DNA from: Pseudoflavonifractor phocaeensis | GTDB taxonomy: Bacteria > Bacillota > Clostridia > Oscillospirales > Oscillospiraceae | Assembly (NCBI RefSeq): GCF_021531375.1 | Contig: NZ_JADYTU010000003.1 | Location: 1 to 64,000, forward strand | Direction: 5' to 3' | DNA: 64,000 nt | Shown here: piece by piece, positions 36,356-44,492 of the stretch | How positions within the stretch are numbered: position 1 is the first letter of the stretch | How the letters are laid out: every line of letters starts with the position of its first letter | Translations under genes and position numbers: made by a program | Notes under the pieces: generated by a model | Database searches by the model: none | Told to the model about the DNA's origin: nothing | Seen by the model: the letters and a program-made list of their open reading frames with translations, nothing else

Positions 36356-36376
36356 GTTTGTACATTTTTTACAAAC
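36356..36376. promoter_or_regulatory. Inverted repeat GTTTGTA-N7-TACAAAC
   Basis: A 21-bp inverted repeat with perfect 7-bp arms just beyond the 3' end of the TetR gene. A related half site (TGTACATTTTGTAAA) lies at about 36336-36350. Size and symmetry fit a TetR-family dimer site acting on putP. Confidence 0.55.
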
Positions 36377-36384
36377 TTGCCCAC

Positions 36385-36969
36385 TCAGGCCCGAAATCCC
36401 CCGAAAAACATGGGCATCATGGCCGTGCCGTACTGAAGCAGGGAGTAGTCTCCCTCGGACAGACACCAGTCGTAGATCAGCGCCCGCTCGCACAGGGCGT
36501 AGACCCGGACCATCTCATTCACCGTCACGTCGCTTCGCAGCTCCCCCCGCTCCTGGCCCTGGAGGACGATCTGCCGCAGCAGCTTGTAGTAGGTCCGGTT
36601 GTGGTCCAGCAGGTGCTTGTCCCCCCGGGTGATGAGTTGGGAGGAGTACAGCCGGGCCAGCAGGTCCAGGGAGATGGAGTTCTCGATCATGGCGAACAGC
36701 TCCCGGTTCAGGTACATCAGCTGGTCGAACCGGTCCATGGCCGGGTCCATGGTCTCCATCAGCTCCTCGTACTTCTGGTCGAAGAGGTAGGACACCGAGG
36801 ACAGCAGGGCGTCCTTCCCCTCAAAATAGTGGTAGAAGGACCCCCGGGAGGTGCCCGACTCGGCAATGATCTCCTCCACCGTGGTGTCATCGTAGCCCTG
36901 GCGGTAGAACAGCCGCCAGGCCGCTTCGATGATCTTCCCTTTAGTGTTTCGGGTGTTTTTCTTGGCCAT
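36385..36969 (-). CDS. TetR-family transcriptional regulator
   Basis: A 194-aa repressor. The DNA-binding domain is residues 8-55 (TKGKIIEAAWRLFYRQGYDDTTVEEIIAESGTS and GSFYHYFEGKDALL), with a helical ligand domain after it. The start is the ATG at 36969 with AAGGAG upstream. It is placed 267 bp upstream of putP on the same strand, with two palindromes between, so putP is the likely target. Confidence 0.88.
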   Translation of the reverse strand: MAKKNTRNTKGKIIEAAWRLFYRQGYDDTTVEEIIAESGTSRGSFYHYFEGKDALLSSVSYLFDQKYEELMETMDPAMDRFDQLMYLNRELFAMIENSISLDLLARLYSSQLITRGDKHLLDHNRTYYKLLRQIVLQGQERGELRSDVTVNEMVRVYALCERALIYDWCLSEGDYSLLQYGTAMMPMFFGGFRA

Positions 36970-37158
36970 GATGAGGGCTCCTTCCTGGCATAAATGGTAT
37001 GGCCGGCGGAACAGGCGGAATACCGAACTGCCCGCGCGGAGGAAATAACAAGGCGGGGGATAAGCCTGCGCCCTGACGGTGCCGGGCGCAGAAACCGGAA
37101 AAAGATGGGAAATCAATCCCCGCAACCGCTGGTTGCTAAGACTTCCAAGGCCGGTTGG

Positions 37159-37187
37159 TTGCCTTTCCATCTCATTTCCCTTATAAT
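37159..37187 (+). promoter_or_regulatory. Promoter of the XRE membrane regulator
   Basis: TTGCCT (37159-37164), 17 bp, TATAAT (37182-37187). The ATG is at 37215. Confidence 0.75.
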
Positions 37188-37214
37188 GTGGCCCAGAAGA
37201 AAGGGGGCGGATCC

Positions 37215-37886
37215 ATGAACCTGTCTGAAAAAATACTCAAGCTGCGCACCGCCCGGGGCATGTCCCAGGGGGACCTGGCGGAGAAACTGGAGGTATCCCG
37301 CCAGTCGGTGTCCAAATGGGAGACAGGACAATCGGTGCCCGATGTGGATAAGCTGGTCAGGTTGGCCGACCTGTTCGGGGTGACCACAGACTACCTGCTC
37401 CGGGAGACGGAGCGGGCCTCCGGGAAGGAAGCCGAACCGACGGAATTATCGGACAGCGCTGGCAGGAGAGCGCCCCGGCCCGTCCAGGTGGCGGGCATCC
37501 TGCTGACCTGTTTCGGCCTGCTCCTGACGGCCCTGGCCGCCTGGGCTGCGGGCCGGGGAGAGATTGGGCACCTGGAACTGGTCATGATCCTTCTATCGGT
37601 CCTCCCAGGCCTGGTCCTTTCTTTGGCCCCGGAACACAATCTGCTGGCCGGAGCCTGGACCTTGTGGAGCGGATCCGCCGCGGTGTTTCTGCCCGCTAGG
37701 CGAACGGCCAATCTGGTCTGGCTGAAAAAATTTTATAGTATCTTTGTGTTGAGCAAGCACGGCTCTGTGTCTGTGGGGCTCTGGCCCTGGCAGGTCAAGG
37801 TGATCTTCGCCATCCACGGGGCGATGCTGGCCCTGCTGGTCTATGCCACCTGGCGGACCCTGCGCAAACCGAAACAAGACGGCTGA
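37215..37886 (+). CDS. XRE-family regulator with C-terminal membrane segments
   Basis: A 223-aa protein. Residues 5-65 form an XRE helix-turn-helix (LRTARGMSQGDLAEKLEVSRQSVSKWETGQSVP). Hydrophobic segments follow: VAGILLTCFGLLLTALAAWAAG, LVMILLSVLPGLVLSLA and VIFAIHGAMLALLVYATW. This one-component, membrane-attached design is frequent in Firmicutes; the signal sensed is unknown. GGGGGCGG lies before the ATG at 37215. The stop codon falls in the loop of its terminator. Confidence 0.82.
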   Translation: MNLSEKILKLRTARGMSQGDLAEKLEVSRQSVSKWETGQSVPDVDKLVRLADLFGVTTDYLLRETERASGKEAEPTELSDSAGRRAPRPVQVAGILLTCFGLLLTALAAWAAGRGEIGHLELVMILLSVLPGLVLSLAPEHNLLAGAWTLWSGSAAVFLPARRTANLVWLKKFYSIFVLSKHGSVSVGLWPWQVKVIFAIHGAMLALLVYATWRTLRKPKQDG

Positions 37887-37902
37887 GGCCGTCTTGTTTT
37901 TT
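37874..37902 (+). terminator. Terminator of the XRE gene
   Basis: CAAGACGGC/GCCGTCTTG stem overlapping the last codons, then TTTTTT. Confidence 0.87.
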
Positions 37903-38032
37903 GCCTCAGGTCCATTATCCGCAATTTTTTTGCCTCCGTCAACTCTTTTTCCGGCCCTCTTGCGGTTTACATCCCCTCGCCCCTGTGATAAAATATCCCA
38001 GTCTTGATTTTCCCGGAAGGAGGTCCGACGCT

Positions 38033-38608
38033 GTGGCTTACAATTTTTTTCCTATGATCGCCCGGATGAAGTACATCAACCGCTGGGGCCTCATGCGAAA
38101 CACCCAAGAAGAGAACATCCAGGAGCACTCCCACATGGTGGCCGTCCTGGCCCACGCCCTGGCCGTCATCCAGAACCGCTATTACGGCGGGCAGGTGGAC
38201 CCTGGCGCCGTGGCGGTGGCCGCGTTGTACCACGACGCCAGCGAGATCCTGACCGGGGACATGCCCACCCCCATCAAGTACGACAACCCGGACATCCAGA
38301 GGGCCTACAAGGACATCGAGGCGGTGGCGGAGCGGAAGCTGCTGTCCATGCTGCCCGAGGACCTGCGGGCGGATTACGACGAGGTGATCACCATTCCGGA
38401 CCCTGAGATCCGGGCCCTGGTGAAGGCGGCGGACAAGCTGTCCGCCTATCTCAAGTGCGTGGAGGAGCTGAAGGCGGGCAACACCGAGTTCAGAAAGGCA
38501 AAGGAGCAGACCTACGCCGCCCTGTGCCAAAACCCCATCCCCGCCCTGCGGTACTTCATGGACCACTTCCTGGAGGGGTTTGAGCTGACTTTGGACGAGC
38601 TGAATTGA
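38033..38608 (+). CDS. YfbR-like 5'-deoxynucleotidase (HD domain)
   Basis: A 191-aa HD-domain phosphohydrolase. Metal ligands are visible in EEHSH-like NIQEHSHMVA, in YHDASEI (the HD) and in KAADKLSAYLKC. YfbR removes phosphate from deoxynucleoside 5'-monophosphates. I chose the GTG at 38033 because AAGGAGG lies nine bases upstream and translation then starts VAYNFFPMIARMKYI, the family's usual N-terminus. Confidence 0.85.
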   Translation: MAYNFFPMIARMKYINRWGLMRNTQEENIQEHSHMVAVLAHALAVIQNRYYGGQVDPGAVAVAALYHDASEILTGDMPTPIKYDNPDIQRAYKDIEAVAERKLLSMLPEDLRADYDEVITIPDPEIRALVKAADKLSAYLKCVEELKAGNTEFRKAKEQTYAALCQNPIPALRYFMDHFLEGFELTLDELN

Positions 38609-38668
38609 CCGCGGGGCGGTGGCCGCCCTACCCAGAGGATGTAATTATAGAAAGGATCGTATGGAATT

Positions 38669-38938
38669 ATGAAGGCAATCGTTACCGTTATCGGCAAGGA
38701 CAAGGTGGGCATCACTGCCGCCGTCTGCTCCCTGCTGGCCCAGCACAACATCAACATCCTGGACATCACCCAGACCGTTTTGCAGGACTATTTCACCATG
38801 GTCATGCTGGTGGACACCGCCGCCTGCGCTGAATCCATCGGGGATATGTCCGACATCCTGGACCGGGCCGGCAAGGAGCAGGGCCTGTCTATCCGCATCC
38901 AGCGGGAGGATATTTTCAACGCCATGCACCGGATCTAA
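38669..38938 (+). CDS. ACT-domain protein
   Basis: An 89-aa single ACT domain (MKAIVTVIGKDKVGITAAVCSLLAQHNINILDITQT), the UPF0237 type that binds small ligands such as amino acids. It is regularly found next to the PFL-like/UPF0210 gene, as here (39262), and likely regulates or partners it. AAAGGA precedes the ATG at a longish 12-base spacing. Confidence 0.88.
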   Translation: MKAIVTVIGKDKVGITAAVCSLLAQHNINILDITQTVLQDYFTMVMLVDTAACAESIGDMSDILDRAGKEQGLSIRIQREDIFNAMHRI

Positions 38939-39261
38939 GCGTCCGAGCCGTCGTGAGCAGTGCGGATGGACCGGAGCGAGGGCGCGAAACCGAAGGTTCG
39001 CATAGCGAACCTGTTTCAAGCCCAAGTCGGAGGGCCGATTCCCCCTATCAGGGGGAAATGTCCCGAAGGGACAAAGAGGGTAGGGACAGCCGCGCGTCGC
39101 GAACAGGCAAGGCGTGATAACATCCAAGCGCCGAATTCCCGGGCAGGGAATGATCGGTAGGGCGGGGGCTTGCCCCCGCCGCCCGGTTTTCCGGCGACGA
39201 CCCCCGGCGGGGGCAAGCCCCCGCCCTACCCTTTGTCCCAAAGCGATAAGGAGGCATCATT
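38939..39261. other. Repeat-rich gap between ACT and PFL-like genes
   Basis: 323 bp without a gene. Many short hairpins (GGTTCGCATAGCGAACC, ATTCCCCCTATCAGGGGGAAT, GTCCCGAAGGGAC) lead into the large inverted repeat at 39156-39230. The pair ACT/PFL is usually tight, so this gap looks like later insertion of repetitive DNA. Confidence 0.6.
39156..39230. repeat. Perfect 26-bp inverted repeat (miniature palindromic element)
   Basis: The left arm 39156-39181 begins GGTAGGGCGGGGGCTTGCCC; the right arm 39205-39230 is its exact reverse complement. They are separated by 23 bases. Each arm is itself partly palindromic (GGGGGCTTGCCCCC). It resembles REP/MITE-like intergenic repeats of Clostridia. Confidence 0.85.
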
Positions 39262-40620
39262 ATGCTCAATCAACACGAAATCATGCAGACCATCCAGATG
39301 ATCGACCAGCAGCATCTGGACGTGCGTACCATCACCATGGGCATCTCTCTGTTGTCCTGCGCCCATAGCGATGTGAAGGTGGCCTGCGACAAGGTATATG
39401 ACAAGATCACCCGCTATGCCGAGCATCTGGTGGCCACCGGCGAGGCCATTGAGAAGGAATTCGGCATCCCCATCGTCAACAAGCGCATCTCCGTCACCCC
39501 CATCGCCCTGGTGGCCGCCGCGGCGGAGACCGACAACTATACCCCTTTCGCCGTGGCCTTGGACAAGGCCGCCAAGACCTGCGGCGTCAACTTTATCGGC
39601 GGCTTCTCCGCCCTGGTCCAGAAGGGAATGACCAACGCCGACCGCATCCTCATCAATTCCATCCCCGAGGCCCTGTCCACCACCGACATCGTCTGCGCCA
39701 GCGTCAACGTGGGCTCCACCAAGGCGGGCATCGACATGGACGCCGTGGCCCTCATGGGCCGGACCATCAAGGACTTGGCCAACCGCACCGCCGACAAGGG
39801 GGGCTTCGGCTGCGCCAAGCTGGTGGTGTTCTGCAACGCCGTGGAGGACAACCCCTTCATGGCTGGCGCCTTCCACGGCGTGGGCGAGCCGGAGAAGGTC
39901 ATCAACGTGGGTGTCTCCGGCCCCGGCGTGGTCCACCACGCCCTCCAGGCCGTCAAGGGTCAGCCCTTCGACGTGGTGGCCGAGACGGTAAAGAAGACCG
40001 CCTTCCGCATCACCCGCATGGGCCAGCTGGTGGCCCAGGAGGCCTCCCGCCGTCTGGACACCCCCTTCGGCATCGTGGACCTGTCCCTGGCTCCCACCCC
40101 CGCCGTGGGCGACAGCGTGGCCCGCATCCTGGAGGAGATGGGTCTGGAGGTCTGCGGCACCCACGGCACCACCGCCGCCCTGGCCCTGCTCAACGACGCG
40201 GTGAAGAAGGGCGGCGTCATGGCCAGCTCCTCCGTGGGCGGCCTGTCCGGAGCCTTCATCCCCGTCAGCGAGGACGAGGGCATGATTGCCGCCGCTGCCT
40301 CCGGGGCCCTGACTCTGGACAAGCTGGAGGCCATGACCTGCGTGTGCTCCGTGGGCCTGGACATGATCGCCGTCCCCGGCGATACCAGCGCCGAGACTAT
40401 CTCCGCCATCATCGCCGATGAGGCCGCCATCGGCATGGTCAACACCAAGACCACCGCCGTCCGCCTCATCCCCGCGCCCGGCTGCAAGGTGGGGGACACC
40501 GTGGAGTTCGGCGGCCTGTTGGGCTCCGCCCCCGTCCAGCCCGTCCACCCCTACTCCAGCGCCGACTTCATCGCCCGGGGCGGCCGCATCCCCGCTCCCA
40601 TGCAGAGCCTGAAGAACTGA
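39262..40620 (+). CDS. PFL-like family protein (UPF0210/DUF711)
   Basis: A 452-aa protein of the UPF0210 (DUF711) family, which has a pyruvate-formate-lyase-like barrel but lacks a known reaction. Recognisable segments: [38 protein letters not shown] and [19 protein letters not shown]. The ACT-domain partner lies upstream. AAGGAGG precedes the ATG. Confidence 0.9.
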   Translation: MLNQHEIMQTIQMIDQQHLDVRTITMGISLLSCAHSDVKVACDKVYDKITRYAEHLVATGEAIEKEFGIPIVNKRISVTPIALVAAAAETDNYTPFAVALDKAAKTCGVNFIGGFSALVQKGMTNADRILINSIPEALSTTDIVCASVNVGSTKAGIDMDAVALMGRTIKDLANRTADKGGFGCAKLVVFCNAVEDNPFMAGAFHGVGEPEKVINVGVSGPGVVHHALQAVKGQPFDVVAETVKKTAFRITRMGQLVAQEASRRLDTPFGIVDLSLAPTPAVGDSVARILEEMGLEVCGTHGTTAALALLNDAVKKGGVMASSSVGGLSGAFIPVSEDEGMIAAAASGALTLDKLEAMTCVCSVGLDMIAVPGDTSAETISAIIADEAAIGMVNTKTTAVRLIPAPGCKVGDTVEFGGLLGSAPVQPVHPYSSADFIARGGRIPAPMQSLKN

Positions 40621-40699
40621 GCCCAGCTTCTTCCGAGAAAGAGCCGAACAGAACGTTTGGCGCAAAACCGCATTTTACTTACGGATAAAACGGTAAAAC

Positions 40700-40734
40700 A
40701 CAGCCCCGGCGGACCTTGTTCCGCCGGGGCTGTT
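40700..40734. terminator. Bidirectional terminator, PFL-like / VWA genes
   Basis: CAGCCCCGGCGGA/TCCGCCGGGGCTG 13-bp perfect stem, TT-rich tail on plus and TTTT on minus. Confidence 0.83.
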
Positions 40735-40752
40735 CTAATTTACAAAAGTATC

Positions 40753-42324
40753 TCAGCCCTTTCCGGCCTGCCGCCGGACCAGATAGAGCAGCTCGGAGCG
40801 GTAGGGGTCGTAGTTGATCCCGGGCAGGGAAGCCAGCTGTTCGGCCACACCCTGATAGGTGGCGGTGCCGGCGTACTCAGAATCCCGCAGCAGCATCCCG
40901 AACTGGGCCACACAGGCGGCAAAGGCCGTATCCGGCGAAGGGGTATCCCGCACCTGCTCCTGGCCCACCGGGTACTCCAGCAAGCGGCTCTCGGTCCCCT
41001 CGGGCTCCTTGTACCGCACCGACACGGTGAGCCACTCGTCGCTGCCCGTGGGGACGGTCTCCTGGTATTTCAGGTCAGACTCCGGGACCTCCATGTCCGA
41101 GCCGGGCAGGGCCAGCTCGTACAGCACCGTCACCCGGTGGCCCGCCCCCACCTCGCCGCCGTCCTTGGCGTCGTCGGCAAAGTCCTCCGCGTCCATCAGC
41201 CGGTTCTCATACCCGATGAGGCGGTAGGCCTCCACCTGAGCCGGGTTGAACTCCACCTGAAACTTCACGTCCTTGGCCACAGTAAACAGGGTGCCTCCCA
41301 TCTCCTCCAACAGCACCCGCTTGGCCTCCAGGACGCTGTCGATATAGGCGTAATTGCCGTCCCCGTGGTCGGCCAGGGCCTCCAGCTTGTTGTCCTTCAG
41401 GTTACCCTCGCCAAAGCCCAGGACAGACAGGAAGATCCCATCCTTCTTTTGTTCCTCAATGAGCTTGACCAGCTCCCCCTCGCTGGTGACCCCCACGTTC
41501 AGGTCCCCGTCAGTGGCCAGAATCACCCGGTTGTTGCCTCCGGGGATAAAATGCTTCCGGGCCAGCTCGTAGGCGGTGAGGATGCCACGGGAGCCGGCGG
41601 TGCTGCCCCCGGCGGTCAGGTCCTCAATGGCGGCCTGGATGGTCTCCGCCTCATCTCCGGTTGCCCCGTCCAGCACTACCCGGTCCGAGGAGGCGTAGGT
41701 GACGATGGAGATGGTGTCCCCGGGCCGCAGGTGCTCGGTGAGCAGCAGGAAGGCCTGCTTTACCAGAGGGAGTTTGTTCCACTGGTCCATGGAGCCGGAT
41801 ACGTCCAGGAGGAACACCAGGTTGGAGGGGGGCATGGCCTCCCAGTCGGGCTGGGGGGCCTGGAGGCCCACCCGCAGCAGCAGGGTGTCGTTGTTCCAGG
41901 GGCAGGGGGCGATCTCGGTGGACACCGAGAAGGGCGCGTCCCCCTCCGGCTCCGGGTAGTCATAGCGGAAGTAGTTGACCATCTCCTCGATCCGCACCGC
42001 GTCGGCGGGCACCTCCTGGCCGTTCAGCAGCATCCGCCGCAGGTTTGCGTAGGAGGCGGTGTCCACGTCGGCGGCAAAGGTGGACAGGGGGGACAGCGCC
42101 GCGGCGTGGAAGCCGTTTTCGTCCATGTGGCTGTACTCCTCGGTGTTCCAGTCGGGCTCCAGAGTCTCCATGGGGGCGCAGTTGGCAAAACTGTCCATGG
42201 CACCGCCGGTGGCGGCAGAAGCGGCGGGCTCCCCTGTGCTGGCGTTTGACGCGCAGGCGCAGGCGGTGAGGGACAACGCCAGGGCGGCGGCGGTCAGCAA
42301 GGCGAAAAAGCGGATTCCTTTCAT
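40753..42324 (-). CDS. VWA-domain lipoprotein, YfbK type
   Basis: A 523-aa lipoprotein (lipobox LTAC, Cys about residue 22). The N-terminal von Willebrand-associated region (DVDTASYANLRRML, VRIEEMVNYFRYDYP) is followed by a VWA domain with the MIDAS motif DVSGSMDQW and ATDGDLNVG, then a C-terminal YfbK-type domain. It is probably a surface metal-ion-dependent adhesion or assembly protein; no clear partner is adjacent. The start is ATG 42324 with AAAGGAGG. Confidence 0.87.
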   Translation of the reverse strand: MKGIRFFALLTAAALALSLTACACASNASTGEPAASAATGGAMDSFANCAPMETLEPDWNTEEYSHMDENGFHAAALSPLSTFAADVDTASYANLRRMLLNGQEVPADAVRIEEMVNYFRYDYPEPEGDAPFSVSTEIAPCPWNNDTLLLRVGLQAPQPDWEAMPPSNLVFLLDVSGSMDQWNKLPLVKQAFLLLTEHLRPGDTISIVTYASSDRVVLDGATGDEAETIQAAIEDLTAGGSTAGSRGILTAYELARKHFIPGGNNRVILATDGDLNVGVTSEGELVKLIEEQKKDGIFLSVLGFGEGNLKDNKLEALADHGDGNYAYIDSVLEAKRVLLEEMGGTLFTVAKDVKFQVEFNPAQVEAYRLIGYENRLMDAEDFADDAKDGGEVGAGHRVTVLYELALPGSDMEVPESDLKYQETVPTGSDEWLTVSVRYKEPEGTESRLLEYPVGQEQVRDTPSPDTAFAACVAQFGMLLRDSEYAGTATYQGVAEQLASLPGINYDPYRSELLYLVRRQAGKG

Positions 42325-42493
42325 ATCGTTTTCCTCCTTTTCTGTCGGTGGGAGTTCCTCCAAAGCTCCCTTTGCCTATATAGACGGGAAAAAAGACACC
42401 GGGTCGCGAAAACCGGGAAAATTTTGAGCGGCCGGAAAGGGGCTGGCGTTTGGAGGGCGAATGTGGTATCCTGAAAAAAAGGAGGGACCGTCC

Positions 42494-43009
42494 ATGAAAT
42501 TGCTGGTGGTCGTGGATATGCAGAACGATTTTGTCTCCGGCGCCCTGGGCACCCGGGAGGCTGCCGATATTGTGCCCCATGTGGTGGGCAAGGTGGTGGA
42601 GGCGGTCAACGCCGGAACGGACATTATCTTTACCCAGGACACCCACGGAGCGGACTATCTGAACACCCAGGAGGGGAAGAACCTGCCCGTCCCCCACTGT
42701 ATCAAGGGCAGCGAAGGCTGGGAGATCATCCCTCAGCTTCAGGAGTACGCCCGGGGCCGGGTCTGTCTGGAGAAGTCCGGCTTCGGCAGCACCGCGCTGG
42801 CCCACATGGCCGCCCGGGGCAAGTATGAGGAGATCGAGCTGGCGGGTCTGTGCACCGACATCTGCGTCATTTCCAACGCCATGCTACTCAAGGCCGCTCT
42901 GCCTGAAGTGCCCATCTCGGTGGACGCCTCCTGCTGCGCCGGCGTGACCCCCGCCAGCCATCAGAATGCCCTGGAGGCCATGAAAATGTGCCAGATCTCG
43001 ATCCATTGA
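42494..43009 (+). CDS. Isochorismatase-family cysteine hydrolase
   Basis: A 171-aa hydrolase resembling nicotinamidase. Catalytic Asp in VVDMQNDFV, Lys in LEKSGFGST and Cys in GLCTDICVISNAM form the triad; IFTQDTHG supplies the metal-site region. If it is a nicotinamidase it would link to NAD salvage, consistent with nadE elsewhere in the window, but the substrate is not certain. AGGAGGG precedes the ATG at 42494. Confidence 0.87.
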   Translation: MKLLVVVDMQNDFVSGALGTREAADIVPHVVGKVVEAVNAGTDIIFTQDTHGADYLNTQEGKNLPVPHCIKGSEGWEIIPQLQEYARGRVCLEKSGFGSTALAHMAARGKYEEIELAGLCTDICVISNAMLLKAALPEVPISVDASCCAGVTPASHQNALEAMKMCQISIH

Positions 43010-43035
43010 AACAGCCGAACAAAGGAGACTTACCC

Positions 43036-43596
43036 ATGTATATCGATCCGCAGCGCTATACCACCCGGCCCACCGACGACCGGCTTCCCCAGGAGTTTGC
43101 TATCTACGACAAGCTGGAGGAGCTGGATATCCCCTATGTCCGGGTGGACCACGACCACGCCGACACCATTGAATTCTGCCAGGAGGTGGAGGCGGTGCTG
43201 GGCGGCAAGATCTGCAAGAACCTGTTTCTGTGCAACCGCCAGGGCACCCAGTTCTATCTGCTGATGATGCCGGGGGAGAAACCCTTCAAGACCAAGTTCC
43301 TCTCCGCCCAGCTGGGGTGCGCCCGGCTGTCCTTTGCCGACGCGGGCCACATGGAGCAGTATCTCCGGACCATCCCCGGCTCCGTGTCCGCGCTGGAGCT
43401 GCTTTTTGACGCGGAACACCGGGTCCAGCTCGTCATCGACCAGGACCTGATGCAGGACGAGTTTATCAGTGGCCACCCCGGTATCTCCACCTCCACCCTC
43501 CGCCTGAAGCGGGAGGATATGCTCAAGTTTGTGTCGGCTGTCGGCCATGAGCCGGTGTATGTGCAGCTGCCTGACCCCAGAACCCTGGAGGAGTAA
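43036..43596 (+). CDS. ProX/YbaK-family aminoacyl-tRNA deacylase
   Basis: A 186-aa editing protein of the YbaK/ProX superfamily; relatives hydrolyse Ala- or Cys-tRNA-Pro. Key features: the strand FLCNRQGTQFYLLMMPGEKPFKTK with the conserved Lys, LFDAEHRVQLVID, and the HPGISTSTL loop near the C-terminus. AAAGGAG precedes the ATG. It lies 26 bp after the cysteine hydrolase, so they are probably co-transcribed. Confidence 0.83.
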   Translation: MYIDPQRYTTRPTDDRLPQEFAIYDKLEELDIPYVRVDHDHADTIEFCQEVEAVLGGKICKNLFLCNRQGTQFYLLMMPGEKPFKTKFLSAQLGCARLSFADAGHMEQYLRTIPGSVSALELLFDAEHRVQLVIDQDLMQDEFISGHPGISTSTLRLKREDMLKFVSAVGHEPVYVQLPDPRTLEE

Positions 43597-43597
43597 A

Positions 43598-43635
43598 AAC
43601 ACCCCCGGCTTTCCATCGGAAAGCCGGGGGTGTTC
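43598..43635. terminator. Bidirectional terminator, ProX-like / CofE-like genes
   Basis: AACACCCCCGGCTTTCC/GGAAAGCCGGGGGTGTT 17-bp perfect stem. On the minus strand it ends in TTTTT, on the plus in TTCTTG. Confidence 0.85.
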
Positions 43636-43652
43636 TTGATCTGTCTGGAGAT

Positions 43653-44357
43653 TCAGGCCTTGCGGAGGATGCCCATGGGGGTGCACTCCTCGCCCTGGCC
43701 CAGGGGGTTGTCCCCCAGCGCCTTGGCCAGCCAGTCCATGGAGGGCTCCTTCTCGGAGAAGCCGAGAATGTTGGCGCCCAGGTCGTTGATGTCCACGATG
43801 GCCACGGGGTAGCCCAGGGCCTGGGCCAGCTTTTTGGAGGTGCCCATGGGGTCGGCGGGGGTCAGCACCACATAGTGGTCATAGGGGGGGATGGTGCCCT
43901 CGGTGGGGCCGTCGATGCCCCGGGCCTTGGGGCCGGCCACCATGTAGAACCAGCCCTTCTTGCCAAGCAGCTTGCCGATGACGCTGCAGAAGGCGGCGAA
44001 CAGGATACGGAGAGTGCCGCACTCCTGAAGGGCCATCTCCATGGTCTCGGGGATGCCCAGGCCGATGCCGGCGGGGGTCTTGGTGACGTAGCGGCTCAGA
44101 GTGACGGCCAGCTTCCGGGGCTTGATGTCCTCCATGGGGATGGCGCGGCTCTGGGTGCAGGCCACCGCCTTTTCGGAGATGAACAGGATGTCACCGGGCT
44201 GCATTTTGTCCCGGGGGTACTTCTTCACCACGTCGGCCATGTCGTCGTCCTTGGTGATCAGGTGGGTCTTGACAGGGATCCGCAGGTAGTCCACGCCGTC
44301 CACGGTACGGACCAGGTTTTTTCCCGGGTTGGCGCTGTAAGTCATTTCTTCGCTCAT
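43653..44357 (-). CDS. Coenzyme F420:glutamyl ligase-like (CofE family) protein
   Basis: A 234-aa member of the F420-0:gamma-glutamyl ligase family. The nucleotide/metal-binding GDILFISEKAVACTQSRA segment and IDGPTEGTIPPYDHYVVLTPADP are visible. Bacteria of this type are not known to make F420 and no other F420 gene is nearby, so it may attach glutamate or an amino acid to a different phosphate ester. GAGAGGAG precedes the ATG. It lies downstream of mtaB on the same strand. Confidence 0.8.
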   Translation of the reverse strand: MSEEMTYSANPGKNLVRTVDGVDYLRIPVKTHLITKDDDMADVVKKYPRDKMQPGDILFISEKAVACTQSRAIPMEDIKPRKLAVTLSRYVTKTPAGIGLGIPETMEMALQECGTLRILFAAFCSVIGKLLGKKGWFYMVAGPKARGIDGPTEGTIPPYDHYVVLTPADPMGTSKKLAQALGYPVAIVDINDLGANILGFSEKEPSMDWLAKALGDNPLGQGEECTPMGILRKA

Positions 44358-44492
44358 TGGTAAAAGGCTCCTCTCAAAACGGGACGGCGGGCCGCCCCTG
44401 TTGTGGTTGTCGAATCGCGGTCCCCATTATAACACCGCTGCGCCCCTTTTTCCACGGGTGGAGCAAATTTAATCCTTAAAAAATGGGCGGGA

